Assembly (NCBI GenBank): GCA_035315125.1 | Contig: DATFYI010000100.1 | Coordinates: 1 to 5,921 of the forward strand | Source: DATFYI01 sp035315125 | GTDB lineage: Bacteria; Chloroflexota; Anaerolineae; Anaerolineales; Anaerolineaceae | Direction of reading: 5' to 3' | DNA: 5,921 nt | Part shown: one piece after another, positions 1 through 5,921 of the stretch | How the letters are laid out: every line of letters starts with the position of its first letter | Numbering within the stretch: the stretch's first letter is position 1 | Notes under the pieces: generated by a model | Database searches by the model: none | What the model was told of the DNA's origin: nothing | The model's input: the letters and a program-made list of their open reading frames with translations, nothing else | Made by a program: the position numbers and the translations under genes

Positions 1-699
1 AATCGGGATTGGCCCCGGGTTCACGCCAAGCTTGCTGAGAATATCCGTAGCAAAGTAACTGGCAACTGTAAAAGCTACTAAGATTACCAGGGTTGGAAGC
101 CAGAAACGCATTGCGGTACGGCGAGCGTTTTCAGAAATCTCGCCACTGGTTTTCAATGCCAAAAAGACAGATCCTTGCAGTACAAAACCTGAAAGTGTTA
201 CCAATCCACCCAACAAAGCATAGGGATTGAGTAAATTCCAGAAACCACCCACATAATTCAATCCAGAATCGATTGGAACTCCCCTCACAATATTTGCAAA
301 AGCTACACCCCATAAGATGGAAGGTAATAAACTCCCGCCAAAAATAGCCCAGTCCCATAAGCTGCGCCAGCGGGGGTTATCATCTTTGCTGCGAAATTCA
401 AAAGCAACCCCGCGCACAATCAAAGCCAGCAACATCAGAAATAACGGCATATAAAATCCGCTGAATAATGTGGCGTACCAGATCGGAAAGGCCGCAAAAG
501 TAGCTCCGCCAGCGGTAATAAGCCAGACTTCATTGCCATCCCAATGCGGTCCGATCGTATTAATGATCACTCGACGCTGGATATCATTCTTTCCTAACCA
601 GGGCAGTAAAATGCCAACCCCAAAATCAAATCCTTCCAGAATGAAATAACCGATGTAAAGAATAGCGATCAAAATAAACCAGAGCGTATTCAGGTCCAT
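1..699 (-). CDS. cydB: Cytochrome bd quinol oxidase subunit II (CydB), C-terminus cut by window edge
   Basis: CydB pairs with CydA in the cytoplasmic membrane to form cytochrome bd oxidase, which oxidises quinol and reduces O2 to water without pumping protons. The 233 residues visible (the family usually has about 340) start MDLNTLWFILIAIL, a first membrane segment. GFDFGVG follows at residues 23-29 and PHWDGNEVWLITAGG at 51-65, both hallmarks of CydB; Asp25 and Asp54 match the conserved acidic residues of the E. coli protein. RSKDDNPRWRSLWDW around residues 107-121 and LLNPYALLGG around 163-172 are also typical. The ATG at 699 is chosen because AGGAG lies 8 nt upstream and because it opens 14 nt after the cydA stop, so the two genes are co-transcribed. 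The frame is open to base 1, and roughly the last 100 residues lie outside the window. I can see no frameshift. The family is certain from the motifs; whether cydDC follows cannot be seen. Confidence 0.96.
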   Translation of the reverse strand, partial: MDLNTLWFILIAILYIGYFILEGFDFGVGILLPWLGKNDIQRRVIINTIGPHWDGNEVWLITAGGATFAAFPIWYATLFSGFYMPLFLMLLALIVRGVAFEFRSKDDNPRWRSLWDWAIFGGSLLPSILWGVAFANIVRGVPIDSGLNYVGGFWNLLNPYALLGGLVTLSGFVLQGSVFLALKTSGEISENARRTAMRFWLPTLVILVAFTVASYFATDILSKLGVNPGPIPI

Positions 700-707
700 G
701 GTAATTT

Positions 708-712
708 CTCCT
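708..712 (-). promoter_or_regulatory. Ribosome binding site of cydB
   Basis: AGGAG on the minus strand, 8 nt before the ATG at 699. It sits inside the 14-nt gap between the cydA stop and cydB, which supports this cydB start and gives cydB its own ribosome entry within the shared transcript. Confidence 0.8.
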
Positions 713-713
713 C

Positions 714-2087
714 TTAATCCCAATAAGCCTGTTCATTGGTAGGTTGCCCGCCTTCAATCTCTGCGCCAGCTTTGGCGTATTTCACCAACAAATAAACATC
801 GGCTACCATTAATAAACCATAAATTAGCACGAACCCGATCAAAGAAATCAGCACCATACCGGTGGAAATAACCGGCGAAACTGCGTCGCTTGTTTTCATC
901 AATCCATACACTACCCAGGGCTGGCGGCCAAGCTCTGTCATTAGCCAGCCACAAGTATTTGCCAGATATGGCAAGCCAATCACCAGCGGGAAGTATTTAA
1001 ACAGTTTGAATCGTTCCAGTGGTTTATGGAGCATGATTTGCAAAAGTGAAAATGCAACAATAAAAAACATCAAAAAACCCGCCCCAACCATCAGGCGAAA
1101 TGTCCAATAACTCACTGCCACCGGTGGAATATAGTTGCCAGGCCCATAAGTGCTTTGATATTGAGCCTGCAATTCTTTAATACCCATTACCTTACCCGAC
1201 AGTCGATTGTATGCCAACAAACTCAACAAACGGGGTATACGGATGGAAAATACATCTTTCAGTCCAGGCTCATCTCCGATCGTGATCAGTGACATGGAAG
1301 CCGGATCCTGGCTATCCCATAAAGCTTCAGATGCTGCCATTTTCATCGGTTGGGATTGGACCATATGTTGAGCCTGGCTGTGACCTCCCAGGATAACCAG
1401 GATAATCGAGATTACCCCTACAATCGCCGATATCTGGAAAGAACGCTGAAAGATGTCGGGCTGCTTTTTACACAAAATGTGGTAAGCGCTGATCCCCATC
1501 ACAAAAAATGCTCCGGTGGTAAATCCGGATAGCACAGTATGCGGAAATTGTACCCATACATTGGGATTGCCTAGGAGCGCCCCAAAATCGGTCATAACTG
1601 CTCGACCATTCTGAATGGCATATCCTACCGGCTCCTGCATGAATGAATTTGCTATCAAGATCCATAATGCCGATAGGTTGGAGCCAATTGCGACCAACCA
1701 GATTGTGGTGAGGTGCAATCCATTTGAAAGTTTATCCCAACCGAAGATCCACAACCCCAGGAAAGTTGACTCAAGAAAGAATGCCAGCAATGCTTCGATT
1801 GCTAAAGGCACGCCAAATATATCCCCAACAAAACGGGAATAGGCTGACCAGTTCATCCCAAACTGGAATTCCTGGACTATGCCGGTCACAACCCCCATTG
1901 CAAAGTTGATTAAAAATAGTTTTCCCCAAAATTTAGCCATCTGCTTGTAGGTATCATGCCCGGTTCTGACATAGATCGTTTCGAAAATAGCCACCAGGAC
2001 CGACAACCCTAAAGTGAGGGGCACAAAAAAGAAGTGATATATCGAGGTTGCCGCGAATTGGATCTGCGATAAAGTTGTTGGATTCAT
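714..2087 (-). CDS. cydA: Cytochrome bd quinol oxidase subunit I (CydA), short Q-loop type
   Basis: CydA carries the quinol site and hemes b558, b595 and d. The 457 residues include the expected ligands (E. coli equivalents in brackets): His18 (His19) in YHFFFVPLTLG, His183 (His186) in FPHTVLSG, and Met333 (Met393) in FRLMVG, with Arg331 beside it. Glu98 and Glu106 in IEALLAFFLESTF match the proton-path glutamates Glu99/Glu107. Lys249 and Glu254 match the quinol residues Lys252/Glu257, and ExGRQPW lies at 385-391. The stretch from Glu254 to Arg331 is 77 residues against 134 in E. coli, so the C-terminal half of the Q-loop is missing and this is the short-loop form. I chose the ATG at 2087 because GGGGAGGG stands 6 nt upstream and MNPTTLSQIQFA aligns with the family N-terminus. 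An upstream in-frame GTG at 2150 would add 21 unrelated residues and would lie before the predicted transcription start. cydB follows after 14 nt. Confidence 0.97.
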   Translation of the reverse strand: MNPTTLSQIQFAATSIYHFFFVPLTLGLSVLVAIFETIYVRTGHDTYKQMAKFWGKLFLINFAMGVVTGIVQEFQFGMNWSAYSRFVGDIFGVPLAIEALLAFFLESTFLGLWIFGWDKLSNGLHLTTIWLVAIGSNLSALWILIANSFMQEPVGYAIQNGRAVMTDFGALLGNPNVWVQFPHTVLSGFTTGAFFVMGISAYHILCKKQPDIFQRSFQISAIVGVISIILVILGGHSQAQHMVQSQPMKMAASEALWDSQDPASMSLITIGDEPGLKDVFSIRIPRLLSLLAYNRLSGKVMGIKELQAQYQSTYGPGNYIPPVAVSYWTFRLMVGAGFLMFFIVAFSLLQIMLHKPLERFKLFKYFPLVIGLPYLANTCGWLMTELGRQPWVVYGLMKTSDAVSPVISTGMVLISLIGFVLIYGLLMVADVYLLVKYAKAGAEIEGGQPTNEQAYWD

Positions 2088-2093
2088 GCAATT

Positions 2094-2101
2094 CCCTCCC
2101 C
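2094..2101 (-). promoter_or_regulatory. Ribosome binding site of cydA
   Basis: GGGGAGGG on the minus strand, 6 nt before the ATG at 2087. It is a strong Shine-Dalgarno sequence and decides the cydA start in favour of this ATG over the upstream GTG at 2150. Confidence 0.82.
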
Positions 2102-2152
2102 GCGTTATATGATTAATTAACGAAGTTCCTAATATTTGTCTGGTTTCCACCT

Positions 2153-2181
2153 AGTATATTCGATTGTTATGTTTTACACAA
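2153..2181 (-). promoter_or_regulatory. Predicted sigma70-type promoter of cydAB
   Basis: On the minus strand, TTGTGT (2181-2176) and TATACT (2158-2153) are separated by exactly 17 bp. The -10 box matches the consensus at 5 of 6 bases and the -35 box at 3 of 6 (TTG kept). Transcription would start near 2146, giving a leader of about 60 nt before the cydA ATG. The weak -35 fits a regulated promoter. This is a motif reading only; no start site has been mapped. Confidence 0.6.
2164..2181 (-). promoter_or_regulatory. Candidate Rex-type redox operator
   Basis: The 18-mer TTGTGTAAAACATAACAA (minus strand) matches the Rex operator pattern TTGTGAA-N4-TTCACAA at 11 of 14 fixed positions. The outer TTGT/ACAA arms are perfect inverted repeats. 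It covers the predicted -35 box of cydAB and most of the spacer, where a bound repressor would block RNA polymerase. Rex senses the NADH/NAD+ ratio and is known to control cydAB-type operons in several Gram-positive bacteria. No rex gene is visible here. AT-rich DNA can give such matches by chance, so this is a candidate. Confidence 0.45.
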
Positions 2182-2237
2182 TATAATATAAACCTGTTTA
2201 TGGATAACATGCCATCATCCCAAAGCTTTCCAAGGGC

Positions 2238-2246
2238 TGGTATAAT
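2238..2246 (+). promoter_or_regulatory. Predicted extended -10 promoter of prfA-prmC-tsaC
   Basis: TGGTATAAT is a perfect TATAAT box with the TG-N extension directly before it. No TTGACA-like hexamer occurs 15-18 bp upstream, which is acceptable because extended -10 promoters depend little on the -35 box. Transcription would start near 2251-2255, leaving an untranslated leader of about 55 nt before the prfA ATG. It diverges from the cydAB promoter, with about 60 bp between this box and the cydAB -35 box. Confidence 0.6.
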
Positions 2247-2308
2247 TCTTGTCTGAAGGTCACAAATTAATCATTATTATCATAAAATGACAGGAATCTT
2301 CCGGTTAT

Positions 2309-3385
2309 ATGCTAGAAAAACTTGCACAAATTGAAGCACGCTACGAAGAACTCAATCGTTTATTAGAACAAAACGCTGACGATTATCAGAAAGTGGCCGA
2401 GCTGGCTAAAGAGCGTTCGGATCTTGAATTAATTGTCGAAAAAGCCCGTTTGTACCGGCAATCTATGCAAAGCATCGCTGAGGCGCACGCTTTACAAGAT
2501 AGCCCTGACGAAGAATTGCGCCAGCTCGCTCTGGCAGAGCTGGCTGAACTTCAGCCATCAACCGAAAATCTTGAGAAAGAAATCAAGGGTCTGTTGGTAC
2601 CAAAGGACAAACGCGACGACCGCAACGTCATTGTAGAAATCCGGGCTGGAACCGGCGGTGATGAAGCGGCACTGTTTGCATCGGATCTTTTCCGTATGTA
2701 TTCCCGTTATGCTGAGCGCAGGAATTGGTCTGTCGAAATCCTTTCCCAAAATGAAACCGGCATCGGTGGCTATAAAGAAATTATCTTTATGATCAAAGGG
2801 AAAGGTGCATATTCTCGCATGAAATATGAATCGGGCGTTCATCGCGTCCAACGCGTACCGGCAACCGAATCATCCGGACGTATCCACACATCCACTGCTA
2901 CCGTGGTTGTCCTGGCAGAAGTCGAAGACGTGGATATCCAGATCCCCGAGTCAGATTTAAAGGTTGATATTTACCGTTCTGCTGGCGCAGGCGGCCAAAA
3001 TGTGCAGAAAAATTCGACAGCCATCCGCATCACCCATATTCCAACCGGGATCGTGGTGGCATGTCAGGACGAACGCTCACAATTGCAGAATCGTTTTAGA
3101 GCGATGAGCATCTTGCGCGCAAGACTATACGAAATCGAAGAAACAAAGCGTCAAGAAGAGCTTGAAGCCACCCGGCGTTCGCAAGCTGGCAGCGGAGAAC
3201 GCTCTGAAAAAATCCGCACCTATAATTACCCTCAATCACGGGTCACCGATCACCGTATTAATTTATCATCCTTCAACCTGGCCGGTGTGATGGATGGAAA
3301 TATTGACGAATTTATCGATGAGCTTTCTCTCCAGCACGAGACCGAACGATTGGCAATGACTGGCATCGATGAGAGTGAAGATTGA
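2309..3385 (+). CDS. prfA: Peptide chain release factor 1 (RF1)
   Basis: RF1 reads UAA and UAG in the ribosomal A site and triggers release of the finished peptide. The 358-residue length is normal for the family. An N-terminal helical, charged region (about 1-95) is followed by the decoding and catalytic core. PAT at 184-186 within RVPATESSGRIHTS is the PxT tripeptide anticodon that marks RF1 (RF2 has SPF). GGQ at 228-230 in SAGAGGQ is the hydrolysis motif. GERSEKIRTYNYPQSRVTDHR at about 296-316 is the other conserved block. After GGQ the sequence reads NVQKNST, whereas E. coli has HVNKTDS. The ATG at 2309 gives the normal N-terminus (MLEKLAQIEARYEEL), but the nearest Shine-Dalgarno-like AGGA (2292-2295) is 13 nt away, so initiation may be weak. 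The end overlaps prmC by 17 nt. The identification is firm. Confidence 0.97.
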   Translation: MLEKLAQIEARYEELNRLLEQNADDYQKVAELAKERSDLELIVEKARLYRQSMQSIAEAHALQDSPDEELRQLALAELAELQPSTENLEKEIKGLLVPKDKRDDRNVIVEIRAGTGGDEAALFASDLFRMYSRYAERRNWSVEILSQNETGIGGYKEIIFMIKGKGAYSRMKYESGVHRVQRVPATESSGRIHTSTATVVVLAEVEDVDIQIPESDLKVDIYRSAGAGGQNVQKNSTAIRITHIPTGIVVACQDERSQLQNRFRAMSILRARLYEIEETKRQEELEATRRSQAGSGERSEKIRTYNYPQSRVTDHRINLSSFNLAGVMDGNIDEFIDELSLQHETERLAMTGIDESED

Positions 3386-4241
3386 GCTTGGCGACTGGCT
3401 AAAGTCAGCCAGGATGCGGTTGGGCGATCGTAGTGAAACTCCCACCCTGGAAGCCGAATTGTTGGTTTCGCATGTCTTAGGTCGCTATCGTACCTGGGTA
3501 GCCAGCCATCCAGAATTCATTCTGGACCCAGGGAGTCTTGATCGTCTCGATCAACTATTGGATCGCCTGACATACGGCGAGCCACTTCCTTATCTTTTGG
3601 GACATTGGGAGTTCTTTGGGCATGATTTTTGTGTTAACCAGGATGTTCTGATTCCACGCCCGGAGACTGAACTTCTGGTAGAAACGGCGCTCGGCTGGTT
3701 GCGAGCTCATCCAAACAGCCGGCGCGTTATCGACGTTGGCACCGGTTCGGGCTGTATCGCCATCAGCCTGGCCTCTGCCCTCTCCCAAGTCAATCTGATC
3801 GCAACAGATATCTCCTTCAAAGCATTGCAAGTCGCCCAGGTGAATATGGACAGGCTGTTGACCCATCCAAAACTGCAATTCATTCAAACTGACCTTTTGA
3901 ATTCCCTTTCAGGCCCTTTCGACCTGATTGCCGCCAATTTACCTTATATCCCCGACAATAAATTGGCCAGCTTGAAAGTAGCCGAATACGAACCTCGCCT
4001 GGCATTTGCTGGAGGCCGGGACGGGTTGCAATTGATCAAAACCTTACTACTTCAATCTCCGGCGCGCCTGGCGACCCCTGGCTGCATACTGCTGGAAATT
4101 GAATTTGAACAGGGCCAACAAGCATCCTCGCTCGCCAGCCAAGTTTATCCCCGGGCTGTCATCAGTGTTTTGCCGGACTTATCCGGTTTACCGCGTTTAT
4201 TAAAAATAGAAACCCATGAAAACCGAAATACTACCCACTGA
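3369..4241 (+). CDS. prmC: Release factor glutamine N5-methyltransferase (PrmC/HemK)
   Basis: PrmC uses S-adenosylmethionine to methylate the side-chain amide of the glutamine in the GGQ motif of RF1 and RF2 in the cytosol, which raises termination efficiency. The protein has 290 residues, a little over the usual 275-285. An N-terminal helical release-factor-binding domain (about 1-75) leads into PYLLGHWEFFG (74-84) and the signature LIPRPETE (94-101). A Rossmann-fold methyltransferase domain follows, with DVGTGSGCIAISLA (122-135), the acidic loop ATDIS (145-149), NLPY (190-193) and FAGGRDGL (213-220). The catalytic motif is usually NPPY; here the second position is Leu. The gene starts inside the last 17 nt of prfA with no clear Shine-Dalgarno sequence, so re-initiation after prfA is likely. 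A GTG at 3375, two codons later in frame, is a possible alternative start. Its position directly behind its own substrate gene supports the function. Confidence 0.95.
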   Translation: MRVKIELGDWLKSARMRLGDRSETPTLEAELLVSHVLGRYRTWVASHPEFILDPGSLDRLDQLLDRLTYGEPLPYLLGHWEFFGHDFCVNQDVLIPRPETELLVETALGWLRAHPNSRRVIDVGTGSGCIAISLASALSQVNLIATDISFKALQVAQVNMDRLLTHPKLQFIQTDLLNSLSGPFDLIAANLPYIPDNKLASLKVAEYEPRLAFAGGRDGLQLIKTLLLQSPARLATPGCILLEIEFEQGQQASSLASQVYPRAVISVLPDLSGLPRLLKIETHENRNTTH

Positions 4242-4836
4242 ACATTCGGATGCGATAATCCGAGCAATAGCAATTTTACATAAAGGAGGATTGATTGCAT
4301 TCCCGACCGACACTGTTTATGGTGTTGCAGCCAATCCATTCGATCCAGCAGCAATTGAAAGACTCTATGAAGCCAAAATACGCGAGGCGAATAAGGCTAT
4401 CCCTGTATTAATCGGGACCCTGGACCAAATCCCACTGATCGCCAGAGAAGTTACAGATTCTGCCCAACGACTTGCCCGGCGTTTCTGGCCTGGCGCCCTG
4501 ACGCTGATCGTTCCCATGCTAGAAAGCTTACCAGATACTCTCTCGTCCACTCCAGGCATCGGTCTGCGAATGCCTGACCACGCTTTCGCTCTGGCATTAT
4601 TGCAAAAAACCGGTCCGTTAGCCACTACCTCAGCCAACCTATCGGGTGGGACAAATACTACAACAGCCGAAGAAGTATTAGCCCAGCTAGATGGACGGAT
4701 TGAGTTGCTGCTGGATGGCGGTAAAACCCCTGGGGGAATCCCATCAACTGTGGTAGATTGCACACAAAAGGATTCGCATATTTTACGCCAGGGTTCAATT
4801 ACATTAGAACAAATCCAAACGGCGCTGATTTCCTAA
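4216..4836 (+). CDS. tsaC: L-threonylcarbamoyladenylate synthase (TsaC/Sua5/YrdC family)
   Basis: This enzyme makes threonylcarbamoyl-AMP from L-threonine, bicarbonate and ATP, the first step of the t6A modification at position 37 of ANN-reading tRNAs. The 206 residues hold one YrdC domain: FPTDTVYGVAANPF (29-42), the Lys54/Arg56 pair in YEAKIRE, RFWPGALTLI (89-98), GLRMPDH (116-122), the nucleotide-site motif TSANLSG (138-144), PSTVVD (176-181) and LRQGSI (190-195). No C-terminal Sua5 domain is present, so it is the short TsaC-type form. Two positions differ from the common pattern: KIRE instead of KGRP, and RQG instead of RPG; the charged Lys and Arg are kept. The ATG lies 26 nt inside prmC and has no good Shine-Dalgarno sequence, suggesting coupled translation as the third gene of the operon. 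The partners TsaB, TsaD and TsaE are not in the window. A role as a ribosome-assembly or RNA-binding YrdC paralogue is possible but less likely. Confidence 0.93.
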   Translation: MKTEILPTEHSDAIIRAIAILHKGGLIAFPTDTVYGVAANPFDPAAIERLYEAKIREANKAIPVLIGTLDQIPLIAREVTDSAQRLARRFWPGALTLIVPMLESLPDTLSSTPGIGLRMPDHAFALALLQKTGPLATTSANLSGGTNTTTAEEVLAQLDGRIELLLDGGKTPGGIPSTVVDCTQKDSHILRQGSITLEQIQTALIS

Positions 4837-4931
4837 AAGTAATTCAACCATTCTTATGAGATTCTTAATTCGCCTTCATTGAATTTTTAGGTCAAATTGG
4901 TATTGTTTAACTGCATTCTCCTTTTATTGGA

Positions 4932-4979
4932 ATAGCCTGCTTATGGTTGCTCCCCATCAGCAGGCTATGTATTTATTTC
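4932..4979 (+). terminator. Intrinsic terminator of the prfA-prmC-tsaC operon
   Basis: A 9-bp perfect stem (ATAGCCTGC at 4932-4940 with GCAGGCTAT at 4960-4968) can extend inward by one pair, a mismatch and four further pairs around a loop of about 7 nt. It is followed on the plus strand by the T-rich tail GTATTTATTT. It lies 95 nt after the tsaC stop, between two convergent genes. Read on the minus strand, the bases after the hairpin are TCCAATAAAAG, with no U tract, so it looks directional. The remaining AT-rich spacer (4837-4931) shows nothing else I can name. Confidence 0.75.
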
Positions 4980-4989
4980 AAGACGTGAA

Positions 4990-5921
4990 TTAGAGCAATT
5001 TCTTCAGAAAGATGGCCACCAGCAATACGACAACAGCAATCCCAATATATATCGGAGTCAAGGTAGAAGCAGCCGCATTTGCAACCGTCTGACTGGAAAG
5101 GATCACCGGTGATGGTTTTGGAGCGGGGGTTGCTGTATCAAGCACCGATCGGGAAACCTGCGGCGTATTGGTCAGAGTTTCAGGAATTACGGTTGGTACT
5201 TTCAAGGGCTGAGTATTGCTGCCCTGAGGCAGAACCTCGTAGACCTGCCCGTCCACCACAACGATCACCTGCTGGCCAAGCGCCAACGCAGCAGCCACAT
5301 CCGGACGGCTTTCAGCCAATTTGAAGTAATCCGTCGACAAAAATGCTACCTTGAGTGTTTGCATTTTGTTTGGATCGTAAGCAGTATCTGTCCAGACGCT
5401 GCCGCTCAGTACAAAGGTGCGGGCGTCCACCGTCTTAATACTTTGTGTGTTGTTGTCCTGAACTGGGGCCGGCACCTGTGCTTGTGAGAGAGCCCCCTCA
5501 CCAGCTGCTTTATTGACCGCCGCCTGGCCCGAAACAGGCGCAGCAGGCGCGCTCATCATGTCATTGTAAGTGCCTTGGGCCAGTCGCGACTGGTTATCGG
5601 CCCCCAGCGGCATTGGCTCCGTCACCAGGTAAGAAGTATAAGGTGTAACGATTCCATAAAGGATGCTCAAGTGGACGATCTGACTGATGGTCTCTTTATC
5701 AGGTCCCTGCAAACGTACCTGGTTGAGCAGGTAGCCGATCTTCCTTGTCGCCCACAGTCGTGGCAAACTGGACAGCGAATCCGTGCTGGTGCGGCTATCT
5801 GCCGTGAAGGTCTGTTGCGGATAGTTAAGATCTTGCGGCTCGTTATTGACATTTCCGTGAATAACCATATTCGCTGTACCACCCGCTTTATATCGCCCGA
5901 CCACAATCACCTGCGAACCGG
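4990..5921 (-). CDS. VIT/VWA-type (inter-alpha-trypsin-inhibitor heavy-chain-like) protein, C-terminal part, membrane anchored
   Basis: Only the last 309 residues are in the window, reading GSQVIVVGRY from the right edge to the TAA at 4990. The GTG at 5910 is not a real start, because the frame stays open beyond it. Residues 54-98 hold RLWATRKIGYLLNQVRL and YGIVTPYTSYLVTEP. This pattern closes the VIT-VWA core of heavy-chain-like proteins (vertebrate counterpart LWAYLTIEQLL...SFVTPLTSMVV). The VIT and VWA domains themselves, with the metal site, would lie to the right, outside the window. An Ala/Pro/Gln-rich linker follows (about 122-155). Next is a compact segment, about 160-230, with ARTFVLSGSVWTDTAYDP, LSTDYFKLAESRPDVAAALALG and VIVVVDGQVYEVLP. 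A Ser/Thr/Pro-rich stalk (about 234-288) then leads to one hydrophobic helix (PIYIGIAVVVLLVAIFL) and the tail KKLL. This layout suggests a domain displayed outside the cell on a C-terminal anchor. The ligand is unknown. Confidence 0.8.
   Translation of the reverse strand, partial: GSQVIVVGRYKAGGTANMVIHGNVNNEPQDLNYPQQTFTADSRTSTDSLSSLPRLWATRKIGYLLNQVRLQGPDKETISQIVHLSILYGIVTPYTSYLVTEPMPLGADNQSRLAQGTYNDMMSAPAAPVSGQAAVNKAAGEGALSQAQVPAPVQDNNTQSIKTVDARTFVLSGSVWTDTAYDPNKMQTLKVAFLSTDYFKLAESRPDVAAALALGQQVIVVVDGQVYEVLPQGSNTQPLKVPTVIPETLTNTPQVSRSVLDTATPAPKPSPVILSSQTVANAAASTLTPIYIGIAVVVLLVAIFLKKLL

Noticed and set aside
862..1909. Several open frames on the plus strand opposite cydA (60-82 codons each).
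   Set aside because: They are antisense shadows of a well-conserved membrane protein gene, with no recognisable domain and no ribosome binding site of note.
2088..2150. An N-terminal extension of CydA from a GTG at 2150 (METRQILGTSL...).
   Set aside because: It overlaps the predicted promoter and start site, has no family similarity, and the ATG at 2087 has a strong ribosome binding site and the family-typical N-terminus.
2182..2187. A second perfect TATAAT on the plus strand as a prfA promoter.
   Set aside because: It has no -35 box at a suitable distance, no TG extension, and lies in a general AT-rich run; the box at 2241-2246 is better supported.
4365..4763. A 132-codon minus-strand frame opposite tsaC.
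   Set aside because: The residues are a mirror of the conserved TsaC codons; no domain is seen and it would be wholly antisense to a clear gene.
4932..4968. The hairpin as a bidirectional terminator also serving the minus-strand VIT/VWA-type gene.
   Set aside because: The minus-strand transcript has no U tract after the stem (TCCAATAAAAG), so only plus-strand termination is supported.
5079..5324. An 81-codon plus-strand frame rich in Pro, Arg and Ala opposite the VIT/VWA-type gene.
   Set aside because: Its composition follows from the GC-rich codons of the opposite strand; the minus frame shows clear domain patterns.
1..5921. A hidden novel system such as a defence island, mobile element, CRISPR array, retron or toxin-antitoxin pair.
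   Set aside because: All long frames are explained by housekeeping or surface-protein genes; both intergenic gaps are short (221 and 153 bp) and hold only promoters, an operator candidate and a terminator; I saw no repeat arrays or transposase remnants.

Overview
The window carries ordinary chromosomal genes of a bacterium of moderate GC content. The most likely source is a member of the Chloroflexota, probably class Anaerolineae. This rests on remembered resemblance of the release factor, TsaC and VIT/VWA-type proteins and of the prfA-prmC-tsaC order. No marker gene in the window proves it, so the assignment is an inference of moderate confidence.

Layout. From 1 to 2087 the minus strand carries cydA followed by cydB, the two main subunits of a cytochrome bd quinol oxidase; cydB runs off the left edge. 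From 2088 to 2308 lies a divergent intergenic region. It holds a sigma70-like promoter for cydAB, overlapped by an 18-bp imperfect palindrome that resembles a Rex (NADH-sensing repressor) operator, and an extended -10 promoter pointing at prfA. From 2309 to 4836 the plus strand carries three overlapping genes: prfA (release factor 1), prmC (the methyltransferase that modifies the release-factor GGQ glutamine) and tsaC (threonylcarbamoyl-AMP synthase for tRNA t6A). An intrinsic terminator hairpin follows at 4932-4979. From 4990 to the right edge the minus strand carries the C-terminal part of a surface protein of the VIT/VWA (inter-alpha-trypsin-inhibitor heavy-chain-like) type, with a C-terminal membrane anchor. 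It converges on the tsaC operon.

How the genes work together. cydAB is a two-gene respiratory unit for high-affinity oxygen reduction, plausibly switched by cellular redox state. prfA-prmC-tsaC is a translation-fidelity operon: the terminator of translation, the enzyme that matures it, and a tRNA-modification enzyme. Its overlaps of 17 and 26 nt suggest coupled translation. The VIT/VWA-type gene is functionally unrelated.

I found no mobile element, CRISPR array, RNA gene, toxin-antitoxin pair or defence locus, and no sign of a novel multi-gene system. The points most worth checking are the Rex-like operator, the shifted motifs in the RF1/PrmC pair, and the extra domain of the anchored VIT/VWA-type protein.
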